Source: Oceanospirillum multiglobuliferum
GTDB taxonomy: Bacteria > Pseudomonadota > Gammaproteobacteria > Pseudomonadales > Halomonadaceae
DNA: 64,000 nucleotides
NCBI RefSeq assembly: GCF_900167095.1
Contig: NZ_FUXG01000001.1
Span: forward strand, 186,001-250,000
Direction: 5' to 3'
The translations under genes and the position numbers were made by a program. This document shows positions 47,970-57,616 of this stretch, piece by piece (position 1 is the stretch's first letter; each line of letters starts with the position of its first letter). The notes under the pieces were generated by a model. The model saw only the letters and a program-made list of their open reading frames with translations. It was not told where the DNA came from and made no database searches.

Positions 47970-48509
47970 ATGAGTAATCTTGAAGCTGTACTCACCAAGG
48001 CACGTGCTATCCGCTTATTGGTATTAGATGTTGATGGTGTGCTCACTGATGGCAGTTTGTACTTCCATGCGGATGGCAGCGAGAGCAAAGTATTCAATAG
48101 TCTCGATGGCCACGGTATTAAAATGCTACAGGCCAGCGGAGTTGAAGTTGCAATTGTCACTGGACGACGTTCACAAATGGTTGCCCAACGTGCACAGGCG
48201 CTAGCTATCAAAACGGTTATGCAAGGTAGGGAAGATAAGCTAGTAGCGCTGAAAGAGATCCAAGAAACCAAAAAATTAGACTGGTCTCAAATAGCCTATT
48301 GTGGAGATGATTTACCTGACTTGGCTGCGATTAGAAATGCAGGTCTAGGGATAACAGTACCAAATGCCCCAGAGTATATAAGAGGCTATGCTGACTATTG
48401 CTGTAGCGTGCAGGGCGGGCAAGGGGCAGTACGAGAAATCAGCGATCTCATTATGAAAGCTCAAGGCACTCTACAAGATGCAATTGATCATTATTTGCTC
48501 GGGTTTTAA
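47970..48509 (+). CDS. kdsC: Kdo-8-phosphate phosphatase KdsC
   Basis: 179 residues, small HAD phosphatase without cap: LLVLDVDGVLTDGSLYF near residue 16, IVTGRRSQMVAQRA near residue 62 and IAYCGDDLPDLAAIRNAGLGITVPNA near residue 109. Releases phosphate from Kdo-8-P. Next to kdsD and lptC. Confidence 0.97.
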   Translation: MSNLEAVLTKARAIRLLVLDVDGVLTDGSLYFHADGSESKVFNSLDGHGIKMLQASGVEVAIVTGRRSQMVAQRAQALAIKTVMQGREDKLVALKEIQETKKLDWSQIAYCGDDLPDLAAIRNAGLGITVPNAPEYIRGYADYCCSVQGGQGAVREISDLIMKAQGTLQDAIDHYLLGF

Positions 48510-48514
48510 GCTCA

Positions 48515-49117
48515 ATGCTATTTGGTAAACGCCTGAAAAAACGTGCTGTCAGCCTTATAGGGCTGAGTATCTTAGCCATAGTTATTCAGTTTTTAGATAA
48601 CCAAAGACCACAGCCTGTCGACCTGTTTTCAGATCTTCCAGACCAACACTTAGAGCCTGACTATTACACTGTCAAAAGCTTCTATAAGGAGTTTAACACA
48701 GAGGGTAACTTGAGCCGGACATTACAATCTGACCGATTGGTTCACTACCCTGAAAGCGAAAACACTTTAATGGAGCAGCCTTTAATCATTACCTTTAATG
48801 CGCAGGGCTCTCCACTATGGCAGGCTAAAGGGGACAAAGGTCGCCTTGAAGGTGACGGCGACCATTTTTTACTTACAGATAATGTGATGATTTGGAAGAC
48901 TGAGACGCTTGCAGCTGAGAGCGCGACACCTAGCAACGATTTCAAACTAAAAACAGAATCAATGAGCATTAATTTAAAAGATGAGTACGCTCATACCAAA
49001 GACCCAGTTGAACTAGAGTCAAACTTTGGCAATACTCATGCCATAGGCCTTGAAGCCAATCTAAAAACCAATCAAATCAAATTGTTAGATCAAGTTCGAG
49101 GAACCTATGCACAGTAA
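48515..49117 (+). CDS. lptC: LPS transport protein LptC
   Basis: 200 residues: one N-terminal membrane anchor (about 12-26) and a beta-jellyroll periplasmic domain, with DYYTVKSFYKEFNTEGNLSRTLQSDRLVHYPES near residue 50 and GNTHAIGLEANLKTNQIKLLDQVRG at the end. Bridges LptBFG to LptA. Overlaps lptA by 11 bases. Confidence 0.94.
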   Translation: MLFGKRLKKRAVSLIGLSILAIVIQFLDNQRPQPVDLFSDLPDQHLEPDYYTVKSFYKEFNTEGNLSRTLQSDRLVHYPESENTLMEQPLIITFNAQGSPLWQAKGDKGRLEGDGDHFLLTDNVMIWKTETLAAESATPSNDFKLKTESMSINLKDEYAHTKDPVELESNFGNTHAIGLEANLKTNQIKLLDQVRGTYAQ

Positions 49118-49706
49118 ACGGGTAAAGCAGAGCATTAGTACAGATCAACAATTATTACTGGTGATTGTTGCTACCTGTGTCTTTTTTCTAATAAGTTTTA
49201 GTCGTATCAGCTTGGCACTGGAAAGCGATCGCCAGCAACCGATTCAGATAGAGGCTCAGCAGGCAGAATTCAATCCTGAGACTGGCATTGCAGTTTACAC
49301 TGGCAACGTAAAAATGGAGCAGGGCAGCCTAAAAGTTTCAGCAGATCAGATAACTATCTATCAAAATGATCAAAAAGAGGTCGATAAGGTTGTTGCAACC
49401 GCAAAGTCCATCCTTGTACATATGCAGCAGCAACCTAAACCAGATGAGCCACTGGTTCATGCCTATGCACAAAAAATTGAGTATCTTTCTGCGGAACAAG
49501 AGATGCTTTTGCAAAAGAATGCTCGTTTAGAAAATGGCCAAGATCAGTTTGCAGGGGATAAGATTCGCTATCATTTACAAACCCGTCATATTAAAGCATG
49601 GGGTGCTGAAGAAAGTGATGATTCAGAAGCGGCAGTAAAAGGGCCTCAGGTAAAAATTATTTTATACCCAAAAACACAGACTAATGCGCAGGATAAGGGG
49701 CAATGA
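49107..49706 (+). CDS. lptA: LPS transport protein LptA
   Basis: 199 residues: signal peptide or anchor (about 17-36), then the OstA/LptA jellyroll repeat [42 protein letters not shown]. Forms the periplasmic bridge for LPS. Shares ATGA with the lptB start. Confidence 0.95.
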   Translation: MHSKRVKQSISTDQQLLLVIVATCVFFLISFSRISLALESDRQQPIQIEAQQAEFNPETGIAVYTGNVKMEQGSLKVSADQITIYQNDQKEVDKVVATAKSILVHMQQQPKPDEPLVHAYAQKIEYLSAEQEMLLQKNARLENGQDQFAGDKIRYHLQTRHIKAWGAEESDDSEAAVKGPQVKIILYPKTQTNAQDKGQ

Positions 49707-50428
49707 AAACCCTAAAAGCGGCTCATCTCGCAAAAGCCTACAAAAAACGACAAGTGGTTAAAGATATCAGCCTTGAAGTTAATCAAGGGCAGGTTGTAGG
49801 CTTACTAGGCCCTAATGGAGCAGGAAAAACCACCTCATTTTATATGATTGTTGGGTTGATACGCTCTGATGCAGGCTATGTCAAAATTAATGATGAAGAT
49901 ATTACAGCACTTCCCATGCATGGCAGGGCGCAGCGCGGTCTAGGTTATTTACCTCAAGAAGCCTCCATTTTTCGGAAACTTACCGTTGAACAAAATATTC
50001 TAGGTATTCTTGAAACTCGAAAAGAACTCAGTAAGGCACAACAAAAAGAGCATCTTGAGCGTCTTTTAAATGAGTTTAGTATCACACATATTCGCAAAAG
50101 TTTAGGCATGAGTTTATCTGGTGGCGAGCGTCGGCGCGTAGAAATTGCGCGTGCCTTAGCTACTGAACCAGCCTTTGTTTTGCTAGACGAACCCTTTGCA
50201 GGCGTAGATCCTATTTCAGTAAATGAAATCAAATCTATTATTCGTCAGCTTAAGGCGCATAATATTGGTGTGCTAATTACTGATCATAATGTGCGGGAAA
50301 CCTTGGATATTTGTGAAAAAGCCTATATTGTCAGTGAAGGACAAATTATTGCTGAAGGCGATGCTCTAGATGTGATGAATAATCAACAAGTTAGAGAAGT
50401 CTATCTAGGGCATGAATTTAAGTTATAA
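49703..50428 (+). CDS. lptB: LPS transport ATPase LptB
   Basis: 241 residues: Walker [21 protein letters not shown] near residue 32, Q-loop [16 protein letters not shown] near residue 80, signature [17 protein letters not shown] near residue 137, and Walker [14 protein letters not shown]. Powers LPS extraction with LptFG. Between lptA and rpoN as in nearly all gammaproteobacteria. Confidence 0.98.
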   Translation: MKTLKAAHLAKAYKKRQVVKDISLEVNQGQVVGLLGPNGAGKTTSFYMIVGLIRSDAGYVKINDEDITALPMHGRAQRGLGYLPQEASIFRKLTVEQNILGILETRKELSKAQQKEHLERLLNEFSITHIRKSLGMSLSGGERRRVEIARALATEPAFVLLDEPFAGVDPISVNEIKSIIRQLKAHNIGVLITDHNVRETLDICEKAYIVSEGQIIAEGDALDVMNNQQVREVYLGHEFKL

Positions 50429-50455
50429 CCACTTATCGGGAATAAGCCGTAACCT

Positions 50456-51982
50456 ATGAAGCCGGCATTACAGCTTAAAATTGGTCAAAGTTTAACCATG
50501 ACACCTCAGTTGCAGCAGGCGATACGCCTATTGCAGCTTTCAACGTTGGATCTACAACAAGAGATTCAAGAGGCTCTCGAGTCTAATCCTATGTTAGAGC
50601 TTGAGGATGAATTCGAATCATCTCCAAGCAGCGATGATAAAGAGCTTGAATTTCAAACTAAATCTGAAAGTCTTGCCAGTAACGCCGAGCACTCAGATGC
50701 TGAAGTTGAGCATGAAAGTTATACGGCAACTGCGGAGGATAGCTGGCAGGATTCTATTCCTGAAGATTTGCCCGTTGATGGTGGCTGGGATGATATTTAT
50801 CAAGAAAGCCTTTATACCTCTTCCTCTGGCTCAGGTGATGATGACAACAGTGTATTTGAGCGTGGTACAGTAACAGAGACACTACAAGATCATCTGCTAT
50901 GGCAAATCAATTTATCCAGCCTGTCTCCGCAAGATGTATTGATTGCAGAGAGTATCATTGACAGCATTGATCCAGACGGCTATCTGAACTCAGACATTGA
51001 AGAGATCTGGCAGGGCTTACAAACTCGGCCAGAGTTTCAAAATACTGAGTTTGAGCTAGAGTTTGATGAGGTTAAAGCTGTTTTAGGTTTTGTCCAGCAT
51101 TTAGATCCTATTGGCTGTGGTGCCAAAAACCTACAAGATTGCTTACTTATTCAGTTACAAACGATTGATACTACACCTTTTTTATTAGAAAAAACCCGAA
51201 AGCTGATCACTTTCTATTTAGAGTTACTAGGCAGTCGAGATTTTGCTCAGTTAATGCGTAAACTACGGATTAAAGAAAATGAGCTACAAGAGATTATCGG
51301 CTTAATCCATAGCCTGAATCCTAAGCCTGGCGCGTCGATCTCAACGGAACATGCTGAATATATTACGCCGGACCTTTTTGTGACTAAAGAACATGATCAC
51401 TGGAAGGTTGATCTTAACCCAGATATTGCCCCAAAAATTCGTATTCATAATACATACTCTGGATTGATCAAACGTGCAGATAGCAGCCCTGATAACACCT
51501 TTATGAAAAATCAGCTGCAAGAGGCACGATGGTTCTTAAAAAGCCTTCACAGCCGCAATGAAACTCTATTAAAAGTAGGTTTAGAGATAGTCAAGCGCCA
51601 ACAGGCTTTTCTAGAAATAGGTGAAGAAGGTATGAAACCCATGGTGCTGCACGATATTGCTGACGCCATTGGTATGCACGAGTCAACAATATCCCGTGTT
51701 ACAACACAGAAGTATATCCATACACCACGAGGTATTTTTGAATTGAAGTACTTTTTCTCCAGTCATGTGAGCACAAGCTCAGGTGGGGAAGCATCTTCAA
51801 CCGCAATTAGAGCATTGATAAAAAAACTGATAACCGATGAGCCACCCAGAAAACCTTTTAGCGACAGCAAACTTGCGAATATGCTAGCAGAGCAAGGTAT
51901 AGAGGTGGCTCGCCGTACCGTAGCAAAGTACCGTGAAGCCATGAATATTCCACCCTCGAACGAACGTAAGAGGCTGATTTAG
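50456..51982 (+). CDS. rpoN: RNA polymerase sigma-54 factor RpoN
   Basis: 508 residues: region [41 protein letters not shown] at the N-terminus, an acidic region II (about 46-120), the core-binding domain, an HTH around [29 protein letters not shown], and the RpoN box [15 protein letters not shown] near residue 484. Directs transcription from -24/-12 promoters with enhancer proteins. Followed by the usual hpf-ptsN-rapZ-ptsO. Confidence 0.98.
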   Translation: MKPALQLKIGQSLTMTPQLQQAIRLLQLSTLDLQQEIQEALESNPMLELEDEFESSPSSDDKELEFQTKSESLASNAEHSDAEVEHESYTATAEDSWQDSIPEDLPVDGGWDDIYQESLYTSSSGSGDDDNSVFERGTVTETLQDHLLWQINLSSLSPQDVLIAESIIDSIDPDGYLNSDIEEIWQGLQTRPEFQNTEFELEFDEVKAVLGFVQHLDPIGCGAKNLQDCLLIQLQTIDTTPFLLEKTRKLITFYLELLGSRDFAQLMRKLRIKENELQEIIGLIHSLNPKPGASISTEHAEYITPDLFVTKEHDHWKVDLNPDIAPKIRIHNTYSGLIKRADSSPDNTFMKNQLQEARWFLKSLHSRNETLLKVGLEIVKRQQAFLEIGEEGMKPMVLHDIADAIGMHESTISRVTTQKYIHTPRGIFELKYFFSSHVSTSSGGEASSTAIRALIKKLITDEPPRKPFSDSKLANMLAEQGIEVARRTVAKYREAMNIPPSNERKRLI

Positions 51983-52003
51983 AATTGCTTTACAAAAAAA
52001 AGG

Positions 52004-52031
52004 TTTGCAAATACCACAAAAGCGATACAAT
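52004..52031 (+). promoter_or_regulatory. candidate promoter of hpf
   Basis: TTTGCA, 16-base spacer, TACAAT, about 35 bases before the hpf ATG, within the 84-base rpoN-hpf gap. Confidence 0.4.
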
Positions 52032-52066
52032 CAAATTGCAGACCGCGAAATAATAAGGAGCTCGTT

Positions 52067-52375
52067 ATGCAATTGAATATTACCGGTCAACAACTTGAGT
52101 TAACTGATGCACTTCGTGACTATGTTTCCGAGAAATTCTCTCGCTTGGAACGTCACGCAGATAACATTACTAACGCACAAGTTACTCTGAAAATAGAAAA
52201 AGAACGTCAGATTGCAGAATCCACTCTACATGTAGTTGGCGCAGATTTACACGCCACTGCAGAAGCAGAAGATATGTACGCCTCAATCGATCTACTGATT
52301 GATAAAATTGACCGTCAACTGATTAAACATAAGGAAAAAGCTCAAGCTCGCAATCATGGCAATGTCGTTCGTTAA
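52067..52375 (+). CDS. hpf: short ribosome hibernation promoting factor HPF
   Basis: 102 residues, the short HPF form of gammaproteobacteria (MQLNITGQQLELTDALRDYVSEKFSRLERH, EADLHATAEAEDMYASIDLLIDKIDRQLIKHKEK-like end). Binds the ribosome decoding centre and promotes 100S dimers with RMF. TAAGGAG lies upstream. Confidence 0.97.
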   Translation: MQLNITGQQLELTDALRDYVSEKFSRLERHADNITNAQVTLKIEKERQIAESTLHVVGADLHATAEAEDMYASIDLLIDKIDRQLIKHKEKAQARNHGNVVR

Positions 52376-52410
52376 TATGCCTGTTGCTCACTGAGCCTAT
52401 AATCTTATCC

Positions 52411-52860
52411 ATGTTACTCAATTCCGTTCTGACTCCCCTAAGAACCCTTGACGGGGTTCCTGGGGGTAGTAAAAAAAGACTCCTCGAATTCTTCGGCAAA
52501 TATATTTCCCAACAGATATCGACCCTAGATAGCATTGAAGTTTTTGACAACTTAATTGCGCGTGAACGACTGGGAAGTACAGGGGTTGGCGAAGGTATTG
52601 CAATACCTCACTGTCGGGTGAAAAACTGTACAGAAAGCATAGGTACATTTATTCGTCTAAAAGATAAAATCGATTTTGATGCAATTGATGGTAAGCCTGT
52701 TGATCTTCTCTTTGTGTTATTAGTACCTGAAGAGGCTAATGATCAACATCTTAACTTACTGTCAACGCTTGCTGAAAAGTTCTCTAATCCTGAGTTTTGT
52801 CGTCTATTAAGAGAGGCACCTAACGCACAAGAACTGTATCAACTTTGGGTTACAGACTAA
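52411..52860 (+). CDS. ptsN: nitrogen PTS EIIA component PtsN
   Basis: 149 residues from the ATG at 52411; this start matches the family N-terminus (LNSVLTPLRTLDGVPGGSKKRLLE). A TTG at 52384 opens the same frame nine codons earlier. Phosphoryl-acceptor His in GSTGVGEGIAIPHCRV near residue 70. Last step of the PtsP-NPr-EIIANtr relay, which controls potassium uptake, sigma-54-linked and stress responses. Confidence 0.95.
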   Translation: MLLNSVLTPLRTLDGVPGGSKKRLLEFFGKYISQQISTLDSIEVFDNLIARERLGSTGVGEGIAIPHCRVKNCTESIGTFIRLKDKIDFDAIDGKPVDLLFVLLVPEEANDQHLNLLSTLAEKFSNPEFCRLLREAPNAQELYQLWVTD

Positions 52861-52907
52861 TCTAAGATATAACTTTTGCAGTTTTATGATTAAAGGGGGG
52901 TAACCCA

Positions 52908-53774
52908 ATGAAGCTTGTGATTATCAGTGGTCGGTCTGGCTCTGGCAAAAGCATCGCCTTACATGTGTTGGAAGACCTAGGCTATTTTGCGATTGATAAT
53001 CTCCCTATTGGGCTACTCAGTGCACTACCCTCACACCTACCGAGCAGCAATCAACGTATTGCTGCTAGCATTGATGCTAGAAATATCGCTACAGATCCAA
53101 TGGGGATTCAACCCCATTTGAATGCGTTGCGTGCTAATGGGGTTGCGGCCAGTATTATTTACTTAGATTCCGATGAAGCAACTCTGATTGAGCGCTTTAA
53201 CGCTACTCGCCGAAAGCACCCTCTATCATCAGAGAAAATCTCATTAGCGGAAGCAATTGAAGCAGAAGCCCAACTACTGGAAACAATTGCTGAGCAAGCC
53301 GACCTACGTATAGATACCAGCAGCTTAAGTATTTACGACCTGCGCGATATTATCGCTCAGCAGATCAGCAGCACCAGCCCTCGTACAGTCGCATTACAGT
53401 TCCAATCTTTCGGCTTTAAACGGGGTGCGCCAAAAGACTGCGATTATATTTTTGATGTCCGTTGTCTACCGAATCCCTATTGGGAAACACACTTAAGAGG
53501 TTTTACAGGACAAGACCAACCTGTTATTGATTTTCTCAATCAAGACTTCAGTGTTAGGGCAATGATCTCAGATATTTCTGGGTTCTTAGACAAGTGGCTG
53601 CCAAGCATTATTGCCAGTAGCCGTAGTTATATCACGGTCGGCATTGGTTGTACGGGAGGGCAGCATCGTTCAGTCTTTGTTGCTGAAGAGCTGTCTAAGC
53701 GCTTTCAACATCAATACCCTCAAACTTTGGTCAGGCATCGCGATCTTTCACAGGCTGTTAAGGAGCATCACTGA
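52908..53774 (+). CDS. rapZ: RapZ RNase adaptor / nucleotide-binding protein
   Basis: 288 residues: P-loop IISGRSGSGKSIALHVLEDLGYFAIDNLP at the N-terminus and the C-terminal RNA-binding half with FGFKRGAPKDCDYIFDVRCLPNPYW and GIGCTGGQHRSVFVAEELS. In E. coli guides RNase E to GlmZ and controls GlcN6P supply. AAGGGGGG precedes the ATG; its stop overlaps the ptsO start (TGATG). Confidence 0.97.
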   Translation: MKLVIISGRSGSGKSIALHVLEDLGYFAIDNLPIGLLSALPSHLPSSNQRIAASIDARNIATDPMGIQPHLNALRANGVAASIIYLDSDEATLIERFNATRRKHPLSSEKISLAEAIEAEAQLLETIAEQADLRIDTSSLSIYDLRDIIAQQISSTSPRTVALQFQSFGFKRGAPKDCDYIFDVRCLPNPYWETHLRGFTGQDQPVIDFLNQDFSVRAMISDISGFLDKWLPSIIASSRSYITVGIGCTGGQHRSVFVAEELSKRFQHQYPQTLVRHRDLSQAVKEHH

Positions 53775-54058
53775 TGCTTGATTTTACGGTGATGGTCACC
53801 AACAGCAAGGGATTTCATCTAAGACCTGCTTCACAGCTTTTGCAGTTAGTATCAAAACTTGAAGCCACAGTGACTTTGCGCCATCCCGCCTCAGGCCGTA
53901 AGGCCGACTGCCGCAACATGATGGCGCTAATGCTAATGTCTTCACCCAAAGATACTGAATTTGTCATCGAAGTTATGGCAGAGTGTGAAGCCCATGAACT
54001 AGCCGCCAAAGCACAAATCATTAAGCTTTTTGATAACGGCTTTAACGAGCACAGCTAA
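53774..54058 (+). CDS. ptsO: nitrogen PTS phosphocarrier NPr
   Basis: 94 residues, HPr fold. Phosphorylated His in NSKGFHLRPASQLL near residue 16. The position matching HPr Ser46 reads Asn (DCRNMMALML), so HPr-kinase type control is not expected. Relays phosphate from PtsP to PtsN. Confidence 0.95.
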   Translation: MLDFTVMVTNSKGFHLRPASQLLQLVSKLEATVTLRHPASGRKADCRNMMALMLMSSPKDTEFVIEVMAECEAHELAAKAQIIKLFDNGFNEHS

Positions 54059-54128
54059 ATCTGCCAATTGTCAAAAAATCCAGTTATTATCAAAGGATAC
54101 ATCACCCAATAACGTAGATGTGATAGCT

Positions 54129-55484
54129 ATGGCCAGCGATAACTATGAAGTAACACCTATGATTGAACGTCTGAACGAAGCGATGGAATCGGGTGCATTT
54201 GCACAAGTTCGACGCATGATCAACCGCGGCTTACCTGCACAGGATGTTGCACATCTATTGGAATCGTCACCACCAAAAGAACGTGACTTGCTTTGGAGTA
54301 TGATTGAAGCTGAGTTTCGTGGTGATGTACTGCAATATCTCACCGATGATATTCAGGCGATCTACCTGAACCGAATGAATCCTGAAGAGTTTTTGGCAGC
54401 AACCGAAGGCTTAGATACGGATGATATTGCTGACTTATTACAGCAGCTGCCCGATACCATTATTAAAGAAGTCTTGGTATCAATGGATACCCAAGACCGC
54501 CACCGCGTTGAGGCTGTTCTATCATACCCTGAGGACACCGCTGGCGGCTTGATGAACACCGATACCATCACAATTCGTCCAGATATTACTCTAGACGTTG
54601 TGATTCGCTATCTACGCCGCCACCAGTCTATACCAGACTCTACCGACTCATTGATTGTGGTCAGTCGTAAAGATCACTTTATCGGCATGCTGCCTCTAAC
54701 ACGCTTATTAGTATCCGATCCGAACATTACTGTTCGAGAGGTCATGAACACCGATGCCATCGTGATTTCAGCTGATATGCCTGACAGTGAAGTAGCGAAT
54801 CTATTTGAAAAGTATGACTTAATTTCAGCCCCCGTTATTGATGAGAACGGTGCATTGTTGGGGCGTGTAACCATCGATGATGTGGTTGATGTTATTCGAG
54901 AAGATGCTGAACACTCATTAATGAGCATGGCAGGTCTGGATGAGGATGAAGATACTTTTTCACCTGTTTTATTAACTGCCAAGCGCCGAGCAGTTTGGTT
55001 GGGTATTAATCTGCTTACCGCTCTTTTGGCTTCAGCTGTCATTGGGATATTTGATGCCACTATCGAGAAAGTAGTCGCGCTTGCTGTATTGATGCCCATT
55101 GTAGCCAGCATGGGGGGGATTGCAGGTAGTCAGACGCTTACGGTTGTTATTCGAGGTATGGCGCTAGGGCATATTAATTCTGGTAACACAGGCTGGCTAA
55201 TTAATCGCGAGTTTATTGTAGGGCTAATTAATGGTGCGATTTGGGCAGCAGTCGTTGCTGGAGTTGCTATGTTTTGGTTTGATGATATGATGCTCGGTTT
55301 TATTATTGGCACAGCAATTATCATCAACCTTATTGTTGCAGTAGTTGCAGGTGCATCATTACCTTTGTTTTTGAAATGGATGAAAATTGATCCCGCCTTA
55401 GCTGGTGGTGTGCTACTAACTACTGTTACTGATGTAATAGGATTTATGGCCTTTTTAGGTTTAGCGACTGTTTTCTATCTTTAA
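54129..55484 (+). CDS. mgtE: MgtE magnesium channel/transporter
   Basis: 451 residues from the ATG at 54129; the frame is open from 54030 but the extra 33 codons overlap ptsO and do not match the family. Cytoplasmic N domain (LNEAMESGAFAQVRRMINRGLPAQDVAHLLE), a tandem CBS domain with DTAGGLMNTDTITIRPD and DSEVANLFEKYDLISAPVIDENGALLGRVTIDDV, then five membrane segments from about residue 300 (SMGGIAGSQTLTVVIRGMALG, which includes the selectivity stretch). No good ribosome site is visible. Confidence 0.95.
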   Translation: MASDNYEVTPMIERLNEAMESGAFAQVRRMINRGLPAQDVAHLLESSPPKERDLLWSMIEAEFRGDVLQYLTDDIQAIYLNRMNPEEFLAATEGLDTDDIADLLQQLPDTIIKEVLVSMDTQDRHRVEAVLSYPEDTAGGLMNTDTITIRPDITLDVVIRYLRRHQSIPDSTDSLIVVSRKDHFIGMLPLTRLLVSDPNITVREVMNTDAIVISADMPDSEVANLFEKYDLISAPVIDENGALLGRVTIDDVVDVIREDAEHSLMSMAGLDEDEDTFSPVLLTAKRRAVWLGINLLTALLASAVIGIFDATIEKVVALAVLMPIVASMGGIAGSQTLTVVIRGMALGHINSGNTGWLINREFIVGLINGAIWAAVVAGVAMFWFDDMMLGFIIGTAIIINLIVAVVAGASLPLFLKWMKIDPALAGGVLLTTVTDVIGFMAFLGLATVFYL

Positions 55485-55510
55485 TCCTAAGCAACAATCT
55501 TAAGCAACCG

Positions 55511-55549
55511 AAAGCCGTGTTAGCGAATACACTGACACGGCTTTTGTTT
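55511..55549. terminator. intrinsic terminator between mgtE and pmbA
   Basis: GCCGTGTTAG-CGAATACA-CTGACACGGC, 10-bp stem with one G-U pair, then TTTTGTTT; lies between two convergent genes. Confidence 0.75.
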
Positions 55550-55577
55550 CTAAACTAATTTTTGAACACTAGGCTAC

Positions 55578-56924
55578 CTAAGCCCCTGCTATCATCATCT
55601 CTCCGATCAGAACAGAGCCTACGTGGGTATTGCCACGCGTGTCGATATCGGTGCCAATCGCCACAATCTGTTGATACATCTGATTAAGATTACCTGCGAT
55701 GGTTATCTCATGTACCGGATACTGAATCACACCATTTTCGACCCAAAATCCAGCCGCCCCACGAGAGTAATCACCTGTCACCATATTTAAGCCTTGTCCC
55801 ATTAGCTCTGTCACTAAAAGCCCTGTACCTAGCTTTGCTAGCATTTGATCGGCATCTTCTCCTGTTGAAGTCACACGTAAGTTGCGTGCGCCACCAGAAT
55901 TAGCAGTAGTACTTAAACCTAACTTACGTGCCGAGTAACTACCTAACATGTAGCTTGCTAATATGCCATTTTGCACAAAAATATTGTCCCTAGTGGCCAC
56001 GCCTTCTTGGTCGAAAGGGGAGCTGCCCATACCGCCTTTGATATTAGGCTGCTCATAAACAGAGACAAAATCAGGAAATAACTTCTCACCTAAGCGATCT
56101 TTCAAAAATGACGCATTGCGGTAAAGACTGCCGCCACTAATAGCCCCCATTAGATGACCAATTAAACCTGATGACACTTCTGGGCTAAACAATACAGGCG
56201 CTTTTGTTGTACTGAGCTTTTTAGGGTTCAAACGAGCAATGGTTCGCTCTGCCGCTTTTTGACCAATAGACTGAGGATCCGCTAATGCGAGCCACTGACG
56301 CCCCGAGTCATACCAATAGTCACGTTGCATGCCATCACCCTGACCTGCAATCAACACGCAACTTGCAGAATAGTTGGTGCTGGCAATCATGCCTGAAAAG
56401 CCATGACTGTTAGCATAGAGAAAAACACGCTCTCCGCTGTAGGCACTTGCACCATCAGAATTAGTGATTAAAGGATCTGCTCGGCCTGCGGTTTCACAAG
56501 CTAAAGCTTGTTCGACTAACTGATCAACTGATACGTTAGCTGGGAAATAAAGCTCAGGATCTTGCCAGTTCTTTGCCATAAGCTCAGCTTCCGCTAAGCC
56601 TGAAAATGGGTCTTCGGCAGTATGTTGCGCAAAAGCCAATGCTACATCAACCGCGTTGCTAAGCGCTGACTCCGTCAAGTCTGTAATGGAAACATGGCCT
56701 TTGCGTTGCCCCTTGTAAAGCGTTAAGGACAGGCTTTGGTCTTGGTTAAATTCTACTGTCTCCACCTCACCTAAACGGGCGTTTACTGATAAGCCACTGC
56801 TACCACCCAAAGAGACCTCTACGCTGGTGGCGCCACGCTGCTTAGCTTGCTCAATAAGCTGATTGGCACAAGCTGGCAGTTTTTGCTGCCATAGTTGAAT
56901 CTGTTCGCTGTATTGTACGGACAT
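55578..56924 (-). CDS. pmbA: PmbA/TldE subunit of the TldD/E protease
   Basis: 448 residues. Family signatures: ATSVEVSLGGSSGLSVNARLGEVETVEFNQDQSLSLTLY near the N-terminus, LFSPEVSSGLIGHLMGAISGGSLYRNASFLKDRLGEKLF near residue 245 and GAAGFWVENGVIQYPVHEITIAGN near residue 392. Lacks the HEXXXH zinc motif, as expected of the TldE half. TldD/E processes peptides such as microcin precursors and CcdA. GGGGG precedes the ATG. Confidence 0.96.
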   Translation of the reverse strand: MSVQYSEQIQLWQQKLPACANQLIEQAKQRGATSVEVSLGGSSGLSVNARLGEVETVEFNQDQSLSLTLYKGQRKGHVSITDLTESALSNAVDVALAFAQHTAEDPFSGLAEAELMAKNWQDPELYFPANVSVDQLVEQALACETAGRADPLITNSDGASAYSGERVFLYANSHGFSGMIASTNYSASCVLIAGQGDGMQRDYWYDSGRQWLALADPQSIGQKAAERTIARLNPKKLSTTKAPVLFSPEVSSGLIGHLMGAISGGSLYRNASFLKDRLGEKLFPDFVSVYEQPNIKGGMGSSPFDQEGVATRDNIFVQNGILASYMLGSYSARKLGLSTTANSGGARNLRVTSTGEDADQMLAKLGTGLLVTELMGQGLNMVTGDYSRGAAGFWVENGVIQYPVHEITIAGNLNQMYQQIVAIGTDIDTRGNTHVGSVLIGEMMIAGA

Positions 56925-56985
56925 AGGTCCCCCTTAATTCTTTATGATTGCTCAGTCGGCCATGTCAATGAACTGTGTTAGACTT

Positions 56986-57018
56986 ATGTCATTTGATAAC
57001 TGAACAAGTGAATGACAT
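56986..57018. repeat. perfect 8-bp inverted repeat across the darP start
   Basis: ATGTCATT and AATGACAT are separated by 17 bases; the right arm includes most of the darP ATG at 57017. Could fold in the mRNA and limit translation. Confidence 0.45.
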
Positions 57019-57520
57019 GACTGAAGATACGTTTGATGAGTACGAAGCCCCCAGCAAGAGCCAGATAAAAAGGGAAATGCATGCCCTACAAGTTCTGGGT
57101 AAAAAGCTGTTGGAGCTAAATGCTGATCAGCTGAAGCAGATTGTTTTAACAGATGATATGTTGGCTGCCATTGCTGAGTCTCGTCGTATTCGCGCTCATG
57201 AAGCACAGCGTCGGCACCTGCAATATATTGGCAAACTAATGCGCCATGAAGATATTGAAGCCATTTCAGCCAAGCTTGCACTATTTGATAGTAGCAGCGA
57301 TGAATACAACAAACAGTTTCACCAATTAGAGCATTGGCGTGATCGTTTGGTCGCTCAGGGTGATGATGCGCTGAATCTATTGATGAATGAAAAACCAGAA
57401 GCTGATCGTCAATCTTTTCGCCAATTGATTCGTCAGGCTCAGAAAGAACAGTCTCAAGGAAAACCACCCGCAGCGGCCAGAAAGATTTTTCGAGAATTGC
57501 GCACACTCTATGGTCTTTAA
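57017..57520 (+). CDS. darP: DarP/YjgA, 50S ribosome assembly factor
   Basis: 167 residues from the ATG at 57017 (MTEDTFDEYEAPSKSQIKREM), the family start. Conserved PSKSQIKREMHALQVLGKKLLEL, ESRRIRAHEAQRRHLQYIGKLMR and AARKIFRELRTLYGL. Associates with late 50S precursors. Divergent from pmbA and convergent with tldD; the three stay together in pseudomonads. Confidence 0.95.
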   Translation: MTEDTFDEYEAPSKSQIKREMHALQVLGKKLLELNADQLKQIVLTDDMLAAIAESRRIRAHEAQRRHLQYIGKLMRHEDIEAISAKLALFDSSSDEYNKQFHQLEHWRDRLVAQGDDALNLLMNEKPEADRQSFRQLIRQAQKEQSQGKPPAAARKIFRELRTLYGL

Positions 57521-57545
57521 CTCTATCATCACAGAGTGATAAAGC

Positions 57546-57593
57546 ACTTTGCAGTTGAGTGGCTACTATCGCCAACTTCAGCTGCAAAGTTTT
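57546..57593. terminator. long hairpin, bidirectional terminator
   Basis: About 18 bp of stem with two single-base bulges, outer arms ACTTTGCAG/CTGCAAAGT, then TTTTAG; between convergent darP and tldD. Confidence 0.75.
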
Positions 57594-57616
57594 AGTATTT
57601 ATGTGCAAAGCAATGA

